A DNA stretch of 64,000 bases, taken from assembly GCF_020172665.1 (NCBI RefSeq), contig NZ_CP083985.1, forward strand, positions 2,231,415 through 2,295,414, in the 5' to 3' direction. Each line of letters starts with the position of its first letter. Within the stretch, counting starts at the first letter, position 1. The translations under genes and the position numbers were made by a program. Below the pieces are notes generated by a model. The model was not told the DNA's origin, made no database searches, and saw only the letters and a list, made by a program, of their open reading frames with translations. Shown piece by piece: positions 9,761 to 19,290 of this stretch. Source of the stretch: [Mycobacterium] zoologicum. GTDB lineage: Bacteria; Actinomycetota; Actinomycetes; Mycobacteriales; Mycobacteriaceae.

Positions 9761-10783
9761 ATGCGATTGGGCATGATCGGCCTCGGCCGGATGGGAGCCA
9801 ATCTCGTCCGGCGGCTGACAGACGGTGGCCATGAATGCGTGGTCTATGACCACAATCCCGATGCCGTGGCAGCATTGACCGGCGAACCCGGTGTCACGGG
9901 GGTGTCCTCGACGTCCGAGCTGGCGATGAACCTGTCCGCCCCGCGGGTGGTGTGGGTGATGGTGCCGGCCGGCGACATCACCGCGGGCGTCATCGAGGAG
10001 CTGGCCGGAATCCTGGCGCCCGGCGACATCGTGATCGACGGCGGCAATTCGTACTACCGCGACGACCTGGCACATGCGAAACTGCTGTCCGACAAAGGCA
10101 TTCACCTGCTGGACTGCGGCACCAGCGGCGGGGTCTGGGGCCGCGAGCGCGGTTACTGCCTGATGGTCGGCGGCGACCGCGATGCGTTCGACACCGCCGA
10201 GCCGATTTTCGCCACGGTGGCACCGGGTGTGGAGGCGGCGCCGCGCACGCCGGGCCGCGAGGGTGACGTCAGCCAGGCCGAGAACGGCTATCTGTACTGC
10301 GGCCCGTCCGGGGCGGGGCACTTCGTGAAGATGGTGCACAACGGAATCGAGTACGGGATGATGGCCTCGATCGCCGAGGGTCTGAACATCTTGCACCACG
10401 CAAACATCGGCAAGGTGGCTCAGCAGGGCGATGCCGAGACGGCGCCGTTGAGCCATCCCGAGTACTACCAGTACGACATCGACATCGAGGCGGTCACCGA
10501 GGTCTGGCGACGCGGCAGCGTGATCGGCTCCTGGCTGCTGGACCTCACCGCCGGCGCCTTGCAGAAGTCGCCGGCACTCGAGGAGTTCGCCGGCCGGGTC
10601 TCCGACTCCGGTGAGGGCCGCTGGACCGTCATCGCCGCGATCGACGAGGGCGTGCCGGCGCCGGTGCTGACCACCGCGCTGTACGCGCGTTTCGCCTCAC
10701 GTCACCTGTTCGAATTCGGCGCCAAGGTGCTCTCGGCGATGCGCAAGCAGTTCGGCGGGCACGACGAGAAGCCCGACGCTTAG
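9761..10783 (+). CDS. gnd: 6-phosphogluconate dehydrogenase, short (YqeC/Gnd2) type
   Basis: This 340-residue oxidoreductase decarboxylates 6-phosphogluconate to ribulose 5-phosphate in the pentose phosphate pathway. The Rossmann motif GLGRMG is at residues 7-12, the substrate-binding IDGGNSYYRDD near residue 85, and the catalytic Lys lies in GPSGAGHFVKMVHNG. The length equals Gnd2 (Rv1122) of M. tuberculosis and is much shorter than the classical 470-residue Gnd because the C-terminal domain is reduced. An upstream in-frame extension overlaps the Rv1891-like gene and is rejected in favour of ATG 9761. Confidence 0.93.
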   Translation: MRLGMIGLGRMGANLVRRLTDGGHECVVYDHNPDAVAALTGEPGVTGVSSTSELAMNLSAPRVVWVMVPAGDITAGVIEELAGILAPGDIVIDGGNSYYRDDLAHAKLLSDKGIHLLDCGTSGGVWGRERGYCLMVGGDRDAFDTAEPIFATVAPGVEAAPRTPGREGDVSQAENGYLYCGPSGAGHFVKMVHNGIEYGMMASIAEGLNILHHANIGKVAQQGDAETAPLSHPEYYQYDIDIEAVTEVWRRGSVIGSWLLDLTAGALQKSPALEEFAGRVSDSGEGRWTVIAAIDEGVPAPVLTTALYARFASRHLFEFGAKVLSAMRKQFGGHDEKPDA

Positions 10784-10812
10784 CGAAGATCCTGGCCGCC
10801 CACCGGCCCGGC

Positions 10813-11754
10813 GTGCCAGTATTGGGGATGCCGCGGGTGATCAACCTGATCGCGTTGCTGCTGGTGGCCGGGGCCGCGACGCAGGGGTATCTGCCCGGTG
10901 TCGTCGGCGAGCCACGACAGCCGACCGCCGCAAGTCCGGCCGAGACCATCATTTTGGCTGTGCTGTTGGCGGTATCGGTGGGCGCCGTCGCCATCGCTAC
11001 GGTGAGTCGGCTGCGTCACCCGCGCGCGGCAGCCGGCAGCATGGGGCAGCTGGCCGAGTCACCCCTGGGCGGTCGGGGACGGCTGTCCTGGCGGGTGCTG
11101 CTGATCGCATTGGCGGCAGTGGCGCTGGCGCTGGTGGCGATCGTCGTGTTCGCGGAGCTGGGTGGCATGCACCGTTTCTCGATCCCGGTCGAACTGCCCG
11201 ACTCGCGAAGCGGTGTGCCCGCGTCGCCATCCGCCCCGGGGACACCGGTCCCACCGGCACCGCCCTCGGCTCCCGGCCCGGACGGTTCAGTGGCCGGCCT
11301 GTTGCTGTTCAGCGCCGTGGCGACGGTGCTGCTGGCCGCACTGGTCACCGCGCGCCCTCGCCGCGGCCGCGTTCGGCCATCGGCTACCGACGGCGCGCCG
11401 GTCGTTGTGCCCGGACCCGCCGCGGATGAAACCCTGGTCCGGGTAGCTGAGCTGGGATTGACCCGGATCGCCGACCGCAGTCGTGGACCGCGGGAGGCGA
11501 TCATCGCCTGCTACGCGGCGATGGAGCGCCACCTGGCCGACGTCCCCGATGTCGCACCACGGCAGTGTGACACTCCCACCGAGGTGCTGGCCCGCGCCGT
11601 CGACCATCATGCGCTGGCGTCGGACAACGCCTCCCGGCTGGTGGAGCTGTTCACCGAGGCGCGGTTCAGTCCCCACCAGATGACCGAGCAAGACCGCGCC
11701 GATGCTGTCGCGATACTGCGGCTGGTGCTCGACGAATTGCGGGCTGCGACATGA
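10813..11754 (+). CDS. DUF4129 membrane protein of the MoxR operon
   Basis: The protein has 313 residues and about four membrane segments (near 8-25, 43-62, 92-115 and 158-178). A Pro/Ala/Ser-rich extracytoplasmic loop lies at about 120-155. The C-terminal cytoplasmic domain is DUF4129-like (REAIIACYAAMERHL, then DTPTEVLARAVDHH and FTEARFSPHQMTEQD). This domain accompanies MoxR/DUF58/transglutaminase clusters. GTG 10813 is used; ATG 10828 is an alternative. It is the first gene of a five-gene operon and resembles Rv3166c. The last codon overlaps the next start (ATGA). Confidence 0.82.
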   Translation: MPVLGMPRVINLIALLLVAGAATQGYLPGVVGEPRQPTAASPAETIILAVLLAVSVGAVAIATVSRLRHPRAAAGSMGQLAESPLGGRGRLSWRVLLIALAAVALALVAIVVFAELGGMHRFSIPVELPDSRSGVPASPSAPGTPVPPAPPSAPGPDGSVAGLLLFSAVATVLLAALVTARPRRGRVRPSATDGAPVVVPGPAADETLVRVAELGLTRIADRSRGPREAIIACYAAMERHLADVPDVAPRQCDTPTEVLARAVDHHALASDNASRLVELFTEARFSPHQMTEQDRADAVAILRLVLDELRAAT

Positions 11755-12232
11755 AAATGTTTGCGATGCAAGCGGTCCTGCTGGTAATCGCGGTGGAGCT
11801 GGTGGCATTGGTGCTACACCGGCCGCAGTGGCTGGCGTGGGCGGCAGGCGCTGCGATTGCGGTGCCGCTGGCCGGAATCCGGCGCATGCTGGCGGCGAAC
11901 GCGGGTTCGCCCACGGAGCCGATGGTCGTTGACGAACTCGGAGAATCATTGCGGCGGTGGCTGTCTGGCACGGAAGCCAGGATCCGTTGGGCGGAGTCGA
12001 CGCGGGCGGACTGGGATCGACGCTGGCGCCCGATCCTGGCCAGCCGTTTCGAGGTCTCCACCGGTCAGAGGCGGGCGAAGGACCCCGCGACGTTCAGCGC
12101 CAACGGGGCGATGCTGTTCGGCGACGAGCTGTGGCCGTGGGTGGATCCGGGCAATGTGGCTCCCGCGGGAGAACGCGGGCCGGGACCGGGACGCGCTGTG
12201 TTGGAGGAGATCCTGCACCGGCTGGAGGAGCG

Positions 12233-12236
<4 letters not shown>
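11751..12236 (+). CDS. Small membrane protein of the MoxR operon (Rv3165c-like)
   Basis: This 161-residue protein has two N-terminal hydrophobic segments (about 4-22 and 27-43) followed by a soluble, Arg/Trp-rich tail (ESLRRWLSGTEARIRW, then LFGDELWPWVDPG). Its start ATG 11751 overlaps the DUF4129 stop and its stop overlaps the moxR start, both as ATGA, so translation is probably coupled. No named domain is recognised. By position and size it corresponds to Rv3165c next to moxR3. A role as a membrane partner of the ATPase is inference. Confidence 0.78.
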
Positions 12237-13227
<991 letters not shown>

Positions 13228-13231
<4 letters not shown>

Positions 13232-14508
13232 TCGTGGACCCGGAGTCCGGCGCGGGCCGCGACGTCGAATTGCACTGGCGGGCCTCATCTTTGACGCGGG
13301 CGCTGATCACCGGCGCGGGGCTGGCCCTGGTGGTGGCGGTGGGCGCCTCGCGCTGCCAGTTGATCGTCTTCGCCGCACCGTTGCTGGGCGTGCTGTGCTC
13401 ACTGGGCCGGCAGTCGCCGGTACCGGTGCTGCACGTGCGCGCAAGCCCGTGCAAGCAGCGCTGTTTCGAATCCGAAACGGTCGAATTGACTGTCTGGGCG
13501 ACCACATCGGCCGCTGAAGTGACTGCGGTGGACCTGGCGGTGTCGGCGCACCCCGCGATGCGACTCGATACCCTTGACAGCTTGGCCGGGCCGGCCCCCG
13601 CGAAGTCGTTGACCGCCCGCACCGAACGCTGGGGCCGTTACCCGATTCGAGCCATCGTGGGCACCGTCGGCAGGGGCGGGCTGCTGGCCGGGACGGCCAC
13701 CGTCGACGTCGCTGAGGTCACAGTGTTCCCGCTGGCGCCGCCGCAGGGCACGCCGATTCCGCGCAGCGAACTGCTCGATCGGGTGGGCACCCACCTGACC
13801 CGGCATCCGGGTCGCGGTGTGGAGTACGCCGACGTCCGTCCCTACGTGCCCGGCGACCCGCTGCGCTCGGTGAACTGGCCGGTCAGTGCGCGGCGAAGAA
13901 GTCTGCACGTCACCCAACGGCTGACCGATCGGGCCGCCGACGTCGTGGTGCTCATCGACGCCTACCCGCAGCCGCACGGTCCGGCGACCGCGGCAGCCGA
14001 GCGGTCGGTGCTCGGCGCAGCGCAGGTGGTGCAGAACGCATTACGCAATGGCGACCGCGCCGGGGTGGTGACGCTCGGTGGCGGCCGGCCGCGCTGGGTG
14101 GACGCGGATATCGGGCAGCGCCAGTTCTATCGCATCGTCGACGCCGTCCTCGGCGCCGGCGACGGATTCGAGACCACCGTCGGCACGCTGGCGCCGCGGG
14201 CCGCTGTTCCGGCCGGCGCCCTGATCATCGCGTTCTCTACGCTTCTGGACACCGAGTTTGCGTTGGCACTGACAGACTTGCGCAAACGCGGGCACGTGGT
14301 GCTGGTCGTCGACGTCCTGGCCGGCTCACCGTTCGAGGACCAACCCGAGCCGTTGGTGTCGCGGATCTGGATGCTGCAGCGCGCTGCCATGTATCGGGAT
14401 ATGGCCAGCTTCGGCGTCGACGTCGCGTCCTGGGTGTCTCAGGAGGCGCTGGATCAGTCGATGCGCCTGGTGACACAGCGGCAACGACCGACGGCGACGG
14501 GGCCATGA
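13228..14508 (+). CDS. DUF58 domain membrane protein
   Basis: The protein has 426 residues. Two membrane segments at about 22-60 are followed by an extracellular-type beta domain and then the DUF58 signature RPYVPGDPLRSVNWPVSARR (203-222) leading into a VWA-like domain (VVVLIDAYPQPHG). The MIDAS-type motif is only partly conserved. DUF58 proteins are the usual partners of MoxR ATPases. GTG 13228 overlaps the moxR stop (GTGA). A longer open frame beginning at 13126 is antiquated by this arrangement and rejected. Likely Rv3163c equivalent. Confidence 0.9.
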
Positions 14509-14951
14509 CGCGGTGTGCCGATGCCCCCGGGCCGGTGCTGTCGGCGCTGTCCGGCGCGTGCGGGCTGGCCATGGCGGCGGCTGCCGGTTCCGCGGCGGAG
14601 GGGACGGCCGCCACCGCGGCGTTGCTGGCGGCGGTCGCGGTGCTGGTCGGGTTCTGGTGGCGTGCGGCGGCGACGGTCGCGGTATTGCTCGTCGTGGTGG
14701 CGATCGGATTCGCCGATCCACCGGCGGTTTCGGCGGCGGTAGCCGGGCTGGCCGCGGTCGGCTACCTGCTGTTGCGGCACGCCGGCACGGTGACGGCTCC
14801 GACGGTGATCTTCGCCCTCGGGTTCACCGGTGCCGCGTTGGCCGTGACAGTCTTCCCGTTCAGCCTGCCATGGCTGCCGCTGGCGGCGCCGTTCGCGGCG
14901 TTCGGTCTCTATGCTGTTGCCGCGCAACCGTTTCTGGGTGCAGAGCGGTAG
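14505..14951 (+). CDS. Polytopic membrane protein, last gene of the MoxR operon
   Basis: This 148-residue protein is almost entirely hydrophobic Ala/Val/Leu sequence with four or five membrane helices and a C-terminal GLYAVAAQPFLGAER. ATG 14505 overlaps the DUF58 stop by 4 nt. No domain is recognised. Rv3162c in the M. tuberculosis moxR3 locus has the same size and position. The stop lies 5 nt before the convergent nitronate monooxygenase stop. Confidence 0.78.
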   Translation: MTRCADAPGPVLSALSGACGLAMAAAAGSAAEGTAATAALLAAVAVLVGFWWRAAATVAVLLVVVAIGFADPPAVSAAVAGLAAVGYLLLRHAGTVTAPTVIFALGFTGAALAVTVFPFSLPWLPLAAPFAAFGLYAVAAQPFLGAER

Positions 14952-14955
14952 GCAG

Positions 14956-16086
14956 TCAGACGCCAGAGGCTTCGTTGAGCGCTTCGAGGGTGCCGGTGGC
15001 CTCGAGGTACTCCTGCACCCAGCGCTGCATGACCGTCGAGGTCTTCTCGACCTTGGTGAACTGGCCGACGACCTGACCGACCGGGTTGAACGCCACGTCG
15101 ACGCTCTCGTTGGGGAACTTGTTCGTGGCCCGAACCGCCATGCCGGAGACCATGTACTGCAACGGCATGCCCAGCGGCTTGGGGTTCTCCGGGGCCTCCC
15201 ACGCCTCGGTCCAGTCGTTGCGCAGCATCCGGGCCGGTTTGCCGGTGAACGAGCGGCTGCGGACGGTGTCGCGACTGCCCGCCTTGATGTAGGCGGCGTG
15301 CTGGGCCTCGGTGTTCGAGGACTCCTCGACCATCAGCCACTGCGAACCGGTCCACGCACCCTGAGCGCCCAGCGCCAGGGCCGCAGCGATCTGCTGGCCA
15401 CTGCCGATACCGCCGGCGGCCAGCACCGGAACCGGCGCCACCGCCTTGACCACCTCGGGCCACAGCACGATCGAGCCCACCTCGCCGCAGTGGCCGCCGG
15501 CCTCGCCGCCCTGGGCGATGATGATGTCCACCCCGGCTGCCGCGTGCTTCTTGGCCTGCGACGCAGAGCCGCACAGCGCGGCGACCTTGCGGCCCGCTTC
15601 GTGGATGTGGGCGATCATGTCGGCCGGGGGAGTCCCGAGCGCATTGGCGATCATCGTCACCTTCGGGTGCTGCAGCGCGACCTCGACCTGCGGGGTGGCG
15701 GTGGCCTCGGTCCAGCCCAGCAGCTGCAGGCTGTCGTCGTCGGCGTTCTCGACGGGAACGCCGTGGTCGGCCAGCAGCTTCTTGCCGAAGTCGAGGTGCG
15801 CCTGGGGCACCATCTTGCGCAGCGAGGCCGCCAGGTCCTCGGCCGACTGTCCGGAGTCCATGCCCTCGTATTTGTTCGGGATGACGATGTCGACGCCGTA
15901 GGGGTGGTCGCCGATGTTCTCGTCGATCCAGTTCAGTTCGATCTCAAGCTGCTCGGGGGTGAAGCCCACCGCGCCTAGCACCCCGAACCCACCGGCCTTG
16001 CTCACCGCGACGACCACGTCACGACAGTGCGTAAAGGCGAAAATGGGGAACTCGATACCGAGCTCATCGCAGAGGGGAGTGTGCAT
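14956..16086 (-). CDS. Nitronate monooxygenase / 2-nitropropane dioxygenase family flavoenzyme
   Basis: This 376-residue FMN-dependent TIM-barrel protein has the FMN-phosphate region VPVLAAGGIGSGQQIAAALALGA and the catalytic-type motif QGGEAGGHCG. The family includes true nitronate monooxygenases and also enzymes of steroid and lipid breakdown. Length and N-terminus (MHTPLCDELGIEFPIF) resemble Rv1533 of M. tuberculosis. AGGAG lies 7 nt before ATG 16086. A KstR-type operator 35 nt upstream suggests cholesterol/lipid-responsive expression, so nitronate may not be the physiological substrate. Confidence 0.88.
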   Translation of the reverse strand: MHTPLCDELGIEFPIFAFTHCRDVVVAVSKAGGFGVLGAVGFTPEQLEIELNWIDENIGDHPYGVDIVIPNKYEGMDSGQSAEDLAASLRKMVPQAHLDFGKKLLADHGVPVENADDDSLQLLGWTEATATPQVEVALQHPKVTMIANALGTPPADMIAHIHEAGRKVAALCGSASQAKKHAAAGVDIIIAQGGEAGGHCGEVGSIVLWPEVVKAVAPVPVLAAGGIGSGQQIAAALALGAQGAWTGSQWLMVEESSNTEAQHAAYIKAGSRDTVRSRSFTGKPARMLRNDWTEAWEAPENPKPLGMPLQYMVSGMAVRATNKFPNESVDVAFNPVGQVVGQFTKVEKTSTVMQRWVQEYLEATGTLEALNEASGV

Positions 16087-16120
16087 TACCTGCTCCTTCG
16101 CGGGGGCGATGGGACTTGAG

Positions 16121-16134
16121 TGAAACGTGTTCTA
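16121..16134. promoter_or_regulatory. KstR-type operator
   Basis: TGAAACGTGTTCTA fits the KstR core TnnAACnnGTTnnA at every fixed position and is close to the full palindrome TAGAACACGTTCTA. KstR is the TetR repressor of cholesterol side-chain and ring degradation in actinobacteria. The site lies 35-48 nt upstream of ATG 16086, within the expected promoter. Confidence 0.65.
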
Positions 16135-16227
16135 ATTTAGTACCAGACTCGGCGGGCTGAAGCCAATAGGCCACAGGTGGGCGACTGGAATCCCCACACT
16201 ACCGCCAATCGTGTCGCCAGAGCCGAC

Positions 16228-17025
16228 TCAACGGGTTGCGACAGCCCGCAGCACGGCCACTCCGAAGCCGGCGGCTCGGCTCAGCGACCTTGCGCGGGCC
16301 CGGCCGGCCCCGCTGACCCGCAGCACCGGCCAGCCGTGCCGCGCCGCCAGCGCGGCCAGCCCCGGGCGTGGATTGACCGGCCGGGGGTGTCCCACCACCG
16401 ACATCAGCGCGGCGTCCTCGTCGCCGTCGGCATAGAAGAAGCTGTCGGCCAGCTCGATCCCGTTCTTCGCGCAGAACTGCTGGACAGCGGCGGCCTTCTG
16501 TGCGCCCCACACCACGGGTTTGACGACGCCGCCGGTCAGCACACCGTGGTCGTCGAGTTCGAAGCGGTTGCACAACACCTGCCCGATCCCCAGGAAGCGG
16601 GCGACGGGCTCGGCGTGGATGGTCAGGGCGGAGGAACTCAACACCACGGTGTGGCCCGCCTGCTGATGCGCCCGCACGATCTCCCGCATGTGCGGGTAGA
16701 CCCGCTCGGCGATGTGGTCGGCGAACAGTCTCGCGCCGACGCCGTCGAGTTCGCCGATGGACTCGCCACGGAGGTAGCCGGCCGCGCGCATCAACAGCCG
16801 CTCGAACTGCATGCGGCCCAGCCGATATCGCACCGCGGCCTCGACGACACCGAGCACCTCGCCGGCCCGGGCCTGGCGCCGCCGAATGCGGTCACCGGCG
16901 TGAGCGGTGGCGGTGAACCCGGAGACCAGCGTGCCGTCCAGATCGAAGAAGGCCCCGATCCGGGCTCCGGTTTCGGTGCTGGCGATCTCGGCGATCAGGT
17001 CGCGCGGTGATGCTGACGAGGTCAT
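16228..17025 (-). CDS. HAD-IB family phosphatase (SerB-like)
   Basis: This 265-residue protein has HAD motif I in FFDLDGTLVSGF (Asp nucleophile about residue 28), motif II in VVLSSSAL, a Lys in VVKPVVWGAQKAAA and motif III in YADGDEDAALM. These place it in the HAD-IB subfamily with phosphoserine/phospholipid-head phosphatases. Mycobacterial relatives are sometimes fused to an acyltransferase domain, which is absent here. The substrate is unknown. It is encoded alone, convergent with nothing close. Confidence 0.88.
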   Translation of the reverse strand: MTSSASPRDLIAEIASTETGARIGAFFDLDGTLVSGFTATAHAGDRIRRRQARAGEVLGVVEAAVRYRLGRMQFERLLMRAAGYLRGESIGELDGVGARLFADHIAERVYPHMREIVRAHQQAGHTVVLSSSALTIHAEPVARFLGIGQVLCNRFELDDHGVLTGGVVKPVVWGAQKAAAVQQFCAKNGIELADSFFYADGDEDAALMSVVGHPRPVNPRPGLAALAARHGWPVLRVSGAGRARARSLSRAAGFGVAVLRAVATR

Positions 17026-17102
17026 CGGCGTCGATGTTACGTCCGAGGCGGGTGGGTGGCAGCTGATAGCGTGATCAGCCTATGGATGAGGAGACCAGGT
17101 CC

Positions 17103-17339
17103 ATGACCAGTGAGTCCACCACGACCGATCTGCGCCAGGCACTGTCCGATCAAGCCGAGCAGCTCGGCTGGCGGCGCACCCGCCGGGAGCGTGTCGACAT
17201 CTACAGCCGCGGCATCTACCACGTCCACGCGATGTGGCGCGATGACACCGTCCTCAACGGCGGTGCACATTACGAGGACACCGTCTTGCTGGCCTACACC
17301 ACCGAGGTCGGGAAGATTCAGAGCTGGCTGGCCAAGTGA
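17103..17339 (+). CDS. Small conserved protein of unknown function
   Basis: This 78-residue soluble protein has a charged middle (WRRTRRERVDIYSRG) and a regular alternating tail (DDTVLNGGAHYEDTVLLAY). ATG 17103 is preferred over the in-frame ATG 17082 because GAGGAG (17088-17093) sits about 9 nt upstream. No domain is recognised. The gap to the next gene is 132 nt. Confidence 0.65.
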   Translation: MTSESTTTDLRQALSDQAEQLGWRRTRRERVDIYSRGIYHVHAMWRDDTVLNGGAHYEDTVLLAYTTEVGKIQSWLAK

Positions 17340-17471
17340 GACGGGCGGGGTAACTGCCGCGACTCCGGTTCGCATCGGTTTCATATACCGCCCGTCGTGT
17401 CACACCAGTCTCAATTTTCACACGGCTAACTTCGGTCCCGACCTTGTCGTTCACGGGATTGGGGAGAAGCC

Positions 17472-17981
17472 ATGTCACGAATCCGAAATTGCCTCACTGT
17501 TGCCGCCGGCGCCGCTACCGGCCTGTTCCTGGGGGCGCTGGCATCCAGCGCGGTCGCCAGCGCGGACGTCGCGCCGATCAACCCCGGCCTGCCCAGCGTG
17601 TTGGAGCAGGTCGTCGCGTCCTCGGCGACCATTCCGCAGCAGTTGCTGCAGACCACCGCGTCGGCACTCAGTGGCTCCACGCTGGCTCCCGCGGCTGCGC
17701 CGGCCCAGTCGCCGATCGCGACCGCGACCTTCAACGTTCCGCCGACGCAGAGCACCGCGGCTCCCGCCGGTACCAGTGGCCTGTCGGGGTTGCCGGCCAG
17801 CCTGGGTTCGATGCTGCCGTTCCCGATGCCGAACTTCGGCGGGGCCGCGCCGGCGGCGATGGCACCGACAGCCATGGCACCGACGTCGATGGTTCCGGGC
17901 GCCTTCATGCCGGCGGCCGCGGCGGCCCCGATTCCCGCGGCGTCCCCGATGGAAGTGGTGCTCATCCCCGGTCTGCCCTGA
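17472..17981 (+). CDS. Exported Ala/Pro-rich low-complexity protein
   Basis: This 169-residue protein has a clear signal peptide (TVAAGAATGLFLGALASSAVASA, cleavage before DVAP). The mature part is Ala/Pro/Ser-rich and contains MAPTAMAPTSMVPG-type repeats, so it is likely disordered at the cell surface. GGGGAGAAG (17460-17468) is a strong ribosome site just before ATG 17472. It resembles many small mycobacterial exported proteins without known function. cinA begins 25 nt downstream. Confidence 0.75.
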   Translation: MSRIRNCLTVAAGAATGLFLGALASSAVASADVAPINPGLPSVLEQVVASSATIPQQLLQTTASALSGSTLAPAAAPAQSPIATATFNVPPTQSTAAPAGTSGLSGLPASLGSMLPFPMPNFGGAAPAAMAPTAMAPTSMVPGAFMPAAAAAPIPAASPMEVVLIPGLP

Positions 17982-18006
17982 CCCGTGAGTGGGTAACCTC
18001 GGACCG

Positions 18007-19281
18007 GTGAGCGCACGCGCAGGAATAGTGGTCACCGGTACCGAGGTACTCACCGGGCGCATCGCCGACCGCAACGGACCGTGGCTCGCCGACCAGCTCC
18101 TGGAACTGGGAGTCGAGTTGGCGCACATCACTATCTGCGGTGACCGGCCTGCTGACATCGAGGCACAGCTGCGGTTCCTGGCCGGTGCCGGTGTCGACCT
18201 GATCGTCACCAGCGGTGGCCTGGGGCCGACGGCCGATGACCTGACCGTCGAGACCGTCTCCCGGTTCTGCGGCCGGGACCTGGTGCTCGATGCTGAGTTG
18301 GAGGACCGGATCGCCGAAATCCTCAAACCGATGATGGCGCGTTACACCGGTCCGGGCGCACCGGATTTTGCGACGGTGCGCGCGGCCAACCGCAAGCAGG
18401 CGATGGTGCCTGCTGGGGCCACCATCCTGGACCCGGTGGGCACCGCGCCGGGCGTGGTGGTGGCGGGCACGCCGACGGTGGTGGTGCTGCCCGGGCCGCC
18501 GCGCGAGCTGCAACCGATGTGGCACAAGGCGATCGGCACCGCAGCGGTGCAGGACGCGATCGCCGGCCGCACCCGCTATGAACAGCAGACGGTGCGGATG
18601 TTCGGGCTGCCCGAATCCGGTCTGGCCGACACACTGCGGCACGCGCAGCAGACCATCGCCGACTACAACCGGCTGGAGATCACCACCTGTCTGCGTCGCG
18701 GGGAGTTGGAGATCGTCACCCGCTATGAACCCGATGCCGCCACCGCCTACGCGCAACTGATCGCGCTGCTGCGCCAACGCCACGGCGGCAAGGTCTTCTC
18801 CGAGGACGGTTCGCTGATCGACGATCTGGTGGCGGGGATGTTGGCGGGTCGGTGGATCGCGACGGCGGAATCCTGTACGGCGGGAATGCTGGCGGCGCGG
18901 CTGGCCGACCAGCCCGGCGCCTCGCAGTATCTGGCCGGCGGCGTGGTGTCGTACTCCAACAATGCGAAATCCGAGCTGCTCGCGGTGGACGCGGCATTGA
19001 TCGCCGAGCACGGCGCGGTGTCCGAGCCGGTGGCCGAGGCGATGGCCGCCGGTGCGCTGCGCCGGTTCGGGGCAGACACTGCGGTGGCCATCACCGGGAT
19101 AGCCGGCCCGGGCGGGGGAACGCCGGACAAGCCCGTGGGCACGGTGTGCTTCTGTGTGGCGCTCGGCGACGGCACGCTGCTGACCCGCACCACCCGGTTG
19201 CCGGGGGAGCGTGCCGATATCCGGGAGCGCTCGACGACGGTGGCCATGCATCTGCTGCGCCGGGCTCTGTCAGCCGAATGA
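18007..19281 (+). CDS. cinA: CinA: ADP-ribose pyrophosphatase / nicotinamide mononucleotide deamidase
   Basis: This 424-residue two-domain protein takes part in pyridine-nucleotide recycling. Residues 1-165 form the MoCF-type (COG1058) ADP-ribose pyrophosphatase domain with [14 protein letters not shown]. Residues about 255-424 form the NMN amidohydrolase domain with the catalytic-Ser motif [15 protein letters not shown] and [22 protein letters not shown] 18007 gives the usual N-terminus ([15 protein letters not shown]); an in-frame GTG at 17989 is less likely. CinA is Rv1901 in M. tuberculosis, near the dtd homolog found downstream here. Confidence 0.95.
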   Translation: MSARAGIVVTGTEVLTGRIADRNGPWLADQLLELGVELAHITICGDRPADIEAQLRFLAGAGVDLIVTSGGLGPTADDLTVETVSRFCGRDLVLDAELEDRIAEILKPMMARYTGPGAPDFATVRAANRKQAMVPAGATILDPVGTAPGVVVAGTPTVVVLPGPPRELQPMWHKAIGTAAVQDAIAGRTRYEQQTVRMFGLPESGLADTLRHAQQTIADYNRLEITTCLRRGELEIVTRYEPDAATAYAQLIALLRQRHGGKVFSEDGSLIDDLVAGMLAGRWIATAESCTAGMLAARLADQPGASQYLAGGVVSYSNNAKSELLAVDAALIAEHGAVSEPVAEAMAAGALRRFGADTAVAITGIAGPGGGTPDKPVGTVCFCVALGDGTLLTRTTRLPGERADIRERSTTVAMHLLRRALSAE

Positions 19282-19290
19282 CGCGCCGGC

